Shown here piece after piece: positions 57,184 to 64,000 of a stretch of DNA of 64,000 nt. The stretch is taken from assembly GCA_019454045.1 (NCBI GenBank), contig SKCR01017984.1, positions 62,001 to 126,000 on the forward strand, written 5' to 3'. This DNA is from Zanthoxylum bungeanum (lineage: Eukaryota; Streptophyta; Magnoliopsida; Sapindales; Rutaceae). Every line of letters begins with the position of its first letter. Position 1 is the stretch's first letter. A model generated the notes under the pieces. The model saw nothing but the letters and a program-made list of their open reading frames with translations, searched no databases and was not told the origin of the DNA. The position numbers were made by a program, and so were the translations under genes.

Positions 57184-60095
57184 TGTAGGACACAGGACCT
57201 GGGCGACGCCGTTCCTAGGCTCGCGGCCTAGTTGGGAAGGATTACATAACATGGAGTCGCCACCCGGTGTGAACCGGGACAAAGATTTAAGGCCGCACTC
57301 ACCCCTCGCAAGGGAAGACCTCAAACCGTTGGGTTCGGAATGGTCCCTTACTTATGTCACTTGTAATGAAAGGATTCATGTAATAATTTAACTAAGCTTA
57401 AGTAACACTATTTCCAAGAGTATCATGCTTCTAAATTCTCATATGCAAAATAAAATTATGTGTACATTTTTACATATATCTCATATTTAAAATTGCATGC
57501 TTAACATATATCAAGATAGCAACGAACATACAATAATTTACATATCACATTCATTCAAAAAAACACAAGCACACATATTAACCATACAAGCACACATGGT
57601 AACCATACAAGCACACATATGGGCACTTTTCCAAGTGGTACGTGGAATTGTAGCCCAAGTACAGACCGCACTACCGTCCATTCGGAATCGGCTACGGAAT
57701 TTACGTCTGGGTTTCCATCCGATATACCGCAAGAAATAATACTCAAATGTTATCATGACACAGCATATGAATTGTAATACATCAACATATTTGCATTATA
57801 CATGTGGAGATAGCTACTAGGAAAACTATGCATGAAATATAATGAAAAAGACTCAGTTCAGTGTGTGTCGTTCGTGTAGCGTTCGTAAACGCGTTCGAAC
57901 GGAAATGAAACAGAATGCTCACGTTCGAGTAGCGTTCGTAAACGCGTTCGAACGGAAATGAAACAGAATGCTCACGTTCGAGTAGCGTTCGTAAACGCGT
58001 TCGAACGGAAATGAAACAGAATGCTCACGTTCGAGTAGCGTTCGTAAACGCGTTCGAACGGAAATGAGACAGAATGCTCACGTTCGTATGGCGTTGTAAC
58101 GCGTTCGAACGGAAATGAAACAGAATGCTGCCGTTCGATGCGTTTGTTAACGCGTTCGAACGGAAATGAGACCTGATGCATGATAAGGCAAAATGTATGC
58201 GCGTCGAGTTGCGTTCGTTAACGCGTTCGAACGGACACGGACCTGATGCATGAAATAGGATGCAATACTAAACAGAAAATTAAAGGCGGCGCGCGAGAAT
58301 GCGTCAAGGTGCCTTTGGGGCTCTTGATCTCTCAAAGAGAGGACCTTTCACCAACTTACTAAGCCCATGCGCGTCAAATCACACATACAAAATAGACCAT
58401 AATATCAACTAAGTATGCCCGATTGAACGTATCTCGCGTCCAACCGAACATACATCAACCGCGCGGCGAAGTAGTGTCACGAAGGTGGCCTTTTCGGCTC
58501 TTTGTCTCCCAAATGGAGGACCTTTGGACTAACTCACTAAGCCCATGCGCTTGGTTGAATCATGCATAACTAACGACATATTGAATTCAAGTAAAGCAAA
58601 CTAAATAAACAAGAGCAACACAACAAAAGAAAGATGGTGCCGTTTACCCAAGCGGTACGTGGAGTTGTGGCCCGAGTACAGATCATATTACCGTCCATTC
58701 GGAATCGGCTATGAAATTTATGTCCGGGTTTCCATCCGATATACCGCGAGAGTTGACACATCTCTCATTCATCCAATACCCACAACATACATCATACACA
58801 CAACGGATACACAATACAGAAAATATAATCAAAATAAATAACCAGAAAATAAAATGAGAATAAGTGTGAAAGATACCCTCAGGTCTAACCTTTTAAGCCG
58901 TCTCTCGGACTCACGTTCCACGAAGATCGGAAGGGGGGTAAAGCTCCGCAACTTTTCTGGTCCGCTGGTTCAACGTCCTAGCTCACTGCTTCGCTGCTTT
59001 GCTTACGGTTCGAACTCCGTTCTGCTATTCGGCTCCTGTTTTGCTGCTCACTGCACGGGCTACCTGTTTCAACGTTTTCAAAGAAAACTATTCCAGTTTG
59101 TGTGGGTTCTTAGTGCAATTAAATGTGATTATTCTTAAGATTATCTATGTAGTTTTTATGTTACTGTTTTTTAAGGATTTGGGCTGCTGTTTTAAGGTAA
59201 TCTAGGAGGTTGTTTAGGCGTGTTTTAGGATTGCTATGGTGTTGTAAGGTTTTGATTCGGCATGTGGTGGGCTGCTGTATGGTGGCTGTTTCGGTATGGA
59301 GGGTGGTGGCTGTGGTGGTTCTTTGTTTTCTTTCTGTGTATGTGTGAAGTGTTTTCGAGGTTTCTTGTTTAGTCTGGGTGTGAATTCTAGTGTGTCAAGG
59401 AGATGAATGGCCTTGGTTAGGGGTTGTTTATATAGAGAAGGGTTAGGGTTGACAAAGGAAGGGATTTTGTGCATTAAATAGGATATGATTTAGTTTTAAA
59501 AGGAAATCAAAGATTGAGGGGGGACAAAATATTTTACTTTAGGAAGTTGTAATATTTAATTGTGTTGGTTTAGGAATACAAATATTTTATATTGGTAAAT
59601 ATCTTATTAGATTAGGAAGTCAAATATATGATTGGCTTTAATTGGTTAGGATTGATTTTAATTTAGTATGATTATATTTTGATTTAGTATGTGATTTGTT
59701 AATTTAGGCATGATTAGTTTAAGTTGGTAATTGTTTATTTTAATTGGTAAATGGTTAAATGTTTTATTTAATGTTTAATATTTAATTTAATATTTATTTA
59801 TTTAATTTGGGATGTGTTTTATGGGCTTTGGGGAGCTAAATGGGCTGGGTGTGAGGCTAGCAGCAAAACCAGAATTACCGAACCGTTCGAACGCTCCCTC
59901 GAACGCTACACGAACGCCCGCAATCTGTTTCCGTTCGAACGAAGTAACGAACGCAGCACCAACGAAGACAGTGAGCTTGTTTATTCTGAATTTCCCCTTC
60001 CGATATCCGTTTCCCGCGGCTTCCGTGACTCAAAAGGTAGTGCCTCCAAATAAGACTCATCATCGGGTTTCACATGCGAAAATGCAATGCCTACA
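57184..60095 (-). mobile_element. 3' LTR of a Tat-lineage Ty3/gypsy element (2,912 bp)
   Basis: Plus-strand ends TGTAGGACACAGG and ...GCAATGCCTACA have 6-bp inverted termini; the purine tract AAAGTGGGGGCGAC (minus) abuts it at 60096-60109. The LTR holds an 18-bp triplet repeat (57567-57620), a 53-bp minisatellite, and two ~110-bp blocks repeated at 57626 and 58638. Open frames inside it are not genes. The 5' LTR is right of the window. Confidence 0.82.
57870..58250. repeat. 53-bp minisatellite, about seven units
   Basis: Unit GTTCGTAAACGCGTTCGAACG plus GAAATGAAACAGAATGCTCAC; unit starts at 57881, 57934, 57987, 58040 and 58092, then two shorter degenerate units. Each unit has the palindrome CGTTCGAACG. 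Related words lie at 59880-59950. Confidence 0.9.
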
Positions 60096-60109
60096 GTCGC
60101 CCCCACTTT
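60096..60109 (-). other. Polypurine tract of the Tat element
   Basis: AAAGTGGGGGCGAC on the minus strand directly before the LTR start TGTAGGCATT. Confidence 0.75.
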
Positions 60110-60210
60110 GATGGGACTTGTGCAGTGTGTGACTTTGAACAATCCTATCAAAGTTATGCAATGCATTTTACTTACCTGGCTAGCTAGCTGTCTCGAGCTG
60201 AGCTGATACT

Positions 60211-60775
60211 GCAGTGGACCTCGATCCTGAGACGCATCTCGATGCTGCTGATGATGTGGCCTCGAACCTGGGACGCATCCCAATAGCTGCAACCGACAAC
60301 GGGGGCCTCGACCCTGGGACGCATCCCAATACCGCTGACAAAATATGGGCCTCGACCCTGGGACGCATCCCGAAAATGATGATGCAGTGGACCTCGATCC
60401 TGGGACGCATCCCAATAGCTGCAACCGACAACGGGGGCCTCGACCCTGGGACGCATCCCAATACCGCTGACAAAATGTGGGCCTCGACCCTGGGACGCAT
60501 CCCGAAAATGATGATGCAGTGGACCTCGATCCTGGGACGCATCCCAATAGCTGCAACCGACAAGGGGGCCTCGACCCTGGGACGCATCCCAATACCGCTG
60601 ACAAAATGTGGGCCTCGACCCTGGGACGCATCCCGAAAATGATGATGCAGTGGACCTCGATCCTGACGCATCCAATAGCTGCAACCGACAACGGGGGCCT
60701 CGACCCTGGGACGCATCCCAATACCGCTGACAAAATGGGGCCTCGACCCTGGGACGCATCCCGAAAATGATGATG
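60211..60775. repeat. Higher-order tandem repeat (about 44 bp x 3 = 132 bp)
   Basis: The basic unit CCTCGACCCTGGGACGCATC with ~22 variable bases occurs about 13 times. Three types alternate (ends CCAATAGCTGCAACCGACAA, CCAATACCGCTGACAAAATG, CCGAAAATGATGATGCAGTG) and the trio repeats at 60381, 60513 and 60644 (period 131-132). A related ~60-bp repeat with GATATGGGCTTCGCCC follows at 60779-60925. It lies in the 3' region between integrase and the polypurine tract. Confidence 0.92.
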
Positions 60776-61160
60776 TGGAGCTTCGCTCCTCAGCCGATAT
60801 GGGCTTCGCCCCCAAGCTGACATGATGTGATGTGGAGCTCGCTCCCCAGTCGATATGGGCCTCGCCCCCAAGCTGGTACAATGTGGAACCTCGCTCCTTA
60901 GCCGATATGGGCTTCGCCCTCCGAGACCCATACCCGGAACTTAACTTCATTGGGACCTCAATCTTCAGATTACTGCCCATATCAAATGCTGTGCCTTTAC
61001 TATCTCTGATTGGCTTACTGCTCGCTCTTTTCCGTCTTCAACACCTGTTTACACAAAACAGAACAAACACAAAAATATGCAATATAGGTTACGTGTATGC
61101 ATGTGTGCAGGAGTTTTCTTATTCCGTTGGGTTAGGTCTTCCGCTGGCGACCAAGTCTTC

Positions 61161-62256
61161 TCAAGCAAAGTACAACTTCAACCTGTCGACATTGATTGGT
61201 TCTGTGAATTCATTTCCTTCCAAGTCTGATAGCTTCACTGCTCCATTTCCCAGGACTTTCTGAACGATGTAAGGTCCTTCCCAGTTAGGCCTGAATTTCC
61301 CTCTCGGATCCGTCGTCGACGGCCTCGACTGCTTAAGTACCAAATCACCCTTTCTGATCTTTGTGGGACGTACTTTCTTGTTGAATGCCCGGGCTAGTCT
61401 CTTCTGATACAACTGCATGTGATACAAAGACTTCGTTCTCTTCTCATCCAACAGTACCAACTGATCAAATCTCTGTGCGGCCCATTCCTGTTCCGGTAAT
61501 TCTGCCTCTGCTAATACCCTCAGGGACTGTATTTCCACTTCTACTGGCAATACTGCTTCCATTCCGTAGACCAAGGAGTAAGGTGTTGCACCCGTTGCCG
61601 TTCTTACGATGTTCTGTACCCCCACAAAGCATACGGTAACTTCTCGGCCCAATCTCTACAATTTTCTGTCATCTTGGCTAAAATTGTCTTTATAGTCTTG
61701 TTGGCTGCCTCAACTGCCCCATTTGCCTGCGGCCTGTACGGTGATGACTTGTGGTGGCCTATCCCATGCCTCTGTAACATTGCCTTCGTCTCTCCTTGAA
61801 ACTGGACCCCGTTGTCTGTCACTACATGATGCGGCATACCATACCGACAAATGAGGTTCCGAGCTATGAACTTTGCCATCTGCTTCGCTGTAACATTACG
61901 GAAGGATTCGGCTTCCACCCACTTTGAGAAGTAATCTACTGCCACCACTATGAAGCGATGCCCATTGATGCATTTGGTCGAATTTCCCCGATCATATCAA
62001 TTCCCCATGCTGAGAAAGGCCACGGCTCTGACAACCCGTGCAATTCTGTGTGCGGTAAGTGATTCAAATTACCATGTGCTTGACAGTCATGACAGTGCTT
62101 TACCATCTTCGCGCAGTCTGTCTCCATGGTTGACCAATAAAACCCCTGTCTCACTATCTTGCGGGACAAGTTCAACCCATTCATGTGCGGACCACATACC
62201 CCGGCATGTACCTCTTCCATCACTTTCTGAGCTTCTTCTTTTCTCAAACATTTCAA
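61161..62256 (-). pseudogene. Tat-element integrase, frameshifted
   Basis: Three overlapping minus-strand pieces: 62256-61948 (H-H-C-C zinc fold with HCHDCQAHG, and the first catalytic Asp in GIDMIGE), 61948-61604 (core, YFSKWVEAE, VTDNGVQFQG Asp, NGAVEAANKTI Glu), 61652-61161 (C-terminal domain, TPYSLVYGMEAVLPVE, then KGDLVLK). The integrase ends ...DRLKLYFA at 61161. One-base shifts join the last two pieces. It catalyses cDNA insertion in the element's cycle. No chromodomain follows, as expected for Tat. Confidence 0.85.
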
Positions 62257-62469
62257 CTGAATACCGTTTGCCTGCCTTTGTACAGTTCCCCTCTCAAAGT
62301 CACATACTGGGAAGCCAACTTCTGAATGGCTATTCTGTCTTTTCTGCCCGCCCCTTCCGGGAATTCACCATGTTCCAGATACCTCTGAATGTCATAATAC
62401 CAAGGTTACCATCGTCAACCTCAACTTCCAGAATTCTTTCTATCTCATAAGCAGGTTTACTTGCTGTTG

Positions 62470-63281
62470 TCAGTACAACGGTCTCATCACTAACTTCTCT
62501 GGATTTTCCCAAGTCGCTGCTAGTGTAGCCAATGCGTCTGCCATCTGATTCTCTTCTCTCGGTAGGTGCTGAAACTTACACTCGGGGATATCCTGTGCCA
62601 ATTTTCTGAGGTGAAAAAGGTAAGGCTTCAACCGTTCTTCCTTCAATTCCCATTCTCCTCGCATCTGCTGGACTACTAACATAGAATCTCCGTAGATTTC
62701 CACACTCCCGGCCTTCAAGGCTATCAATGCTGTCAGGCCAAAAGCACATGCTTCATACTCGGCCATGTTGTTAGTCACTCTGAATGTCAACCTCTTGGCC
62801 AAAGGCAAAGTCTCTCCCTCGGGGGTTACTATCACGATCCCAATTCCGGCTCCCTTGTAATTCACTGCTCCGTCAAAATACATCTTCCATCTCTGAACTG
62901 TTATTGCTTGGATCTCTTCATCTGGAAACTCAAACTTATACTGATCCCCCTCAACAGGTTGCAATGCCAGAAACTCCGCTACTGCTCGTCCCTTGATCAC
63001 TTTGGAGGTGATATACTCAATGTCAAACTCTGTCAACAATACCAACCATCGGCCCAGTTTTCCCACTAGTGAAGGCACTGAATGAAGATATTTCAGAGGA
63101 TTCTCCTTTGCCACCACCTGGATCTTGTAAGACTGGAAGTAATGTCGCAACTTTCTGGAAGCCCATACCACTGCAAGACAGATCTTCTCAACCTCCTGAT
63201 ATCGAGCCTCATACGGAGCATCTTCTTACTCAGATAATAAACTGCATGTTCTACCCCTGTCTCATCTGCCTGTACCATCAT
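62470..63281 (-). pseudogene. Tat-element dual RNase H region
   Basis: 63281-63093 and 63171-62470 on the minus strand. The first part is the usual gypsy RNase H following RT (YYLSKKML; VVWASRKLRHYFQSYKI; LTEFDIEYI). The second is an additional archaeal-type RNase H (MYFDGAVNYKGAGIG, NNMAEYEACAFGL, YGDSMLVVQQ, ending MADALATLA) with the D-E-D residues in place. Two RNase H domains in a row is the hallmark of the Tat lineage (Ogre/Retand). One-base shifts separate the pieces. Confidence 0.88.
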
Positions 63282-64000
63282 ACCTCCAATGCTTCTGATT
63301 CTATAGCCAAATACAATATCAAAGGTCTACCCGGCCTCGGAGGTTTCAATACGGGTGGCTTCACCAAGTACTCTCTGATTCTGTCGAAGGCGGTCTGACA
63401 CTGTTCATTCCATCTCACTGGCTGATCTTTTCTCAACAGTTTGAAGATAGGCTCACATACCGATGTCAACTTGGCAATAAACCGACTGATGTACTGAATC
63501 TTTCCCAAGAATGCCCTGACTTCCTTTTCTGTCTTCGGTGCAGGCATTTCTGTGATTGCCTTGATCTTTTCGGAGTCTACCTCTATTCCGCCCATTCCCA
63601 CTGTATGACCAAGCAATTTCCCTGATGTCACCCCAAACACACATTTCTTGGGATTAAGCCGCAGGTTATATCTGTCAACTCTCTGAAGGAACCTTTCCAA
63701 TGCCTCAATATGCCCAACTCTCGTTTCTGATTTCACCATCATGTCATCCACATACACCTCAATCTCTTTGTGCATCAAGTCATGGAAGAGTGTAGTGGCC
63801 ATCCGCTGATAAGTAGCTCCTGCATTCTTAAGCCCAAACGGCATTACCTTGTAACAATAGGTACCCCACTCGGTAACAAATGCAGTCTTGTGTTTATCTT
63901 CCTCAGCCATGAGAACCTGATTGTACCCTGAAAATCCATCCGCAAATGAATACATAGCAGACAAAGCCGCACTGTCAACCAGAACATCTATATGCGGCAA
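63278..64000 (-). CDS. Tat-element reverse transcriptase (partial, runs off the window)
   Basis: Open to the window edge for 240 codons. RT motifs: FADGFSGYNQV, VMPFGLKNAGATYQR, active site EVYVDDMMVKS, and the thumb with LNPKKCVFGV and VRAFLGKIQYISRFI. It copies element RNA to DNA in the particle. The N-terminal fingers, protease and gag would be right of 64000. A stop at 63278 follows a frame shift, so the polyprotein as written is broken there. Confidence 0.9.
   Translation of the reverse strand: MPHIDVLVDSAALSAMYSFADGFSGYNQVLMAEEDKHKTAFVTEWGTYCYKVMPFGLKNAGATYQRMATTLFHDLMHKEIEVYVDDMMVKSETRVGHIEALERFLQRVDRYNLRLNPKKCVFGVTSGKLLGHTVGMGGIEVDSEKIKAITEMPAPKTEKEVRAFLGKIQYISRFIAKLTSVCEPIFKLLRKDQPVRWNEQCQTAFDRIREYLVKPPVLKPPRPGRPLILYLAIESEALEV

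Noticed and set aside
57248..57264. GGAGTCGCCACC, which on the minus strand resembles a tRNA-Arg-type PBS
   Set aside because: The element limits (TGTAGG...CCTACA and purine tract at 60096) put it inside the LTR, and no gag follows on the expected side.
57870..58250. Regular repeats with spacers, considered as CRISPR
   Set aside because: Units are contiguous with no unique spacers, within an LTR of a plant element.
59981..60980. Long open frames on both strands (up to 316 codons) in the Tat 3' region
   Set aside because: They are made by a 132-bp tandem repeat whose period is divisible by 3; the predicted peptides are repeats without any family.

Overview
The window looks like repeat-rich intergenic DNA of a flowering plant, probably a eudicot. 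The evidence is AT-rich sequence, nested LTR retrotransposons of plant Ty3/gypsy (Athila-like, chromovirus, Tat) and Ty1/copia types, tRNA-derived SINEs, hAT-like MITEs and a chloroplast-targeted cyclophilin. Only three host-type protein genes can be supported: a thylakoid-lumen cyclophilin (17407-18607, +, two exons), an intronless LOG-type cytokinin phosphoribohydrolase (25082-25735, -), and a 205-residue plant protein of unknown role (54456-55073, +). I see no ordinary tRNA or rRNA genes and no CRISPR.

Left half (1-40391): a Ty1/copia element ('copia A') is split in two, with its pol at 3084-4246 and 38432-39902 and its 3' LTR at 39903-40391. Between the halves lies a 34.2-kb block (4247-38431) bracketed by two minus-strand Athila-like LTRs and a 5-bp target duplication TCAAG; the copia reading frame closes across the junction. 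The 5' LTR of this 'element M' is itself interrupted by an 8.86-kb chromovirus (28945-37802; duplication TTTTT) with PBS, gag, pol, chromodomain, polypurine tract and both LTRs. The interior of M holds a degenerate gag-like region, a LOG gene in the same orientation as the element, and then a 17-kb assemblage: a copia-type LTR with its PBS, a plus-strand Athila-like 3' end, LTR pieces of two further copia families, a hAT-like MITE, a SINE, the cyclophilin gene with its intron, a 5'-truncated copia ('copia F') between 65-bp direct repeats, and an inverted Athila-like gag-protease fragment.

Right half (40392-64000): small elements with readable target duplications (hAT-like MITEs 41099-41580 and 53190-53843, a fold-back MITE 41873-42019, SINE copies), a solo LTR (50293-52973; duplication CACGC), the 205-aa gene with a TATA box, tandem LTRs of another family (56164-57183), and the 3' portion of a minus-strand Tat-lineage element (57184-64000): 2.9-kb LTR with minisatellites, a 3' region with a 132-bp higher-order repeat, then integrase, two RNase H domains and RT running off the window.

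The most unusual point is the LOG gene inside a non-autonomous Athila-like retrotransposon, in the interval where such elements usually keep an env-like or spacer region, combined with LTRs carrying a dense G-box (CACGTG)/CCAAT array. Many element ORFs and the cyclophilin are broken by one-base shifts, several at homopolymers, so some breaks may be sequence errors rather than decay.
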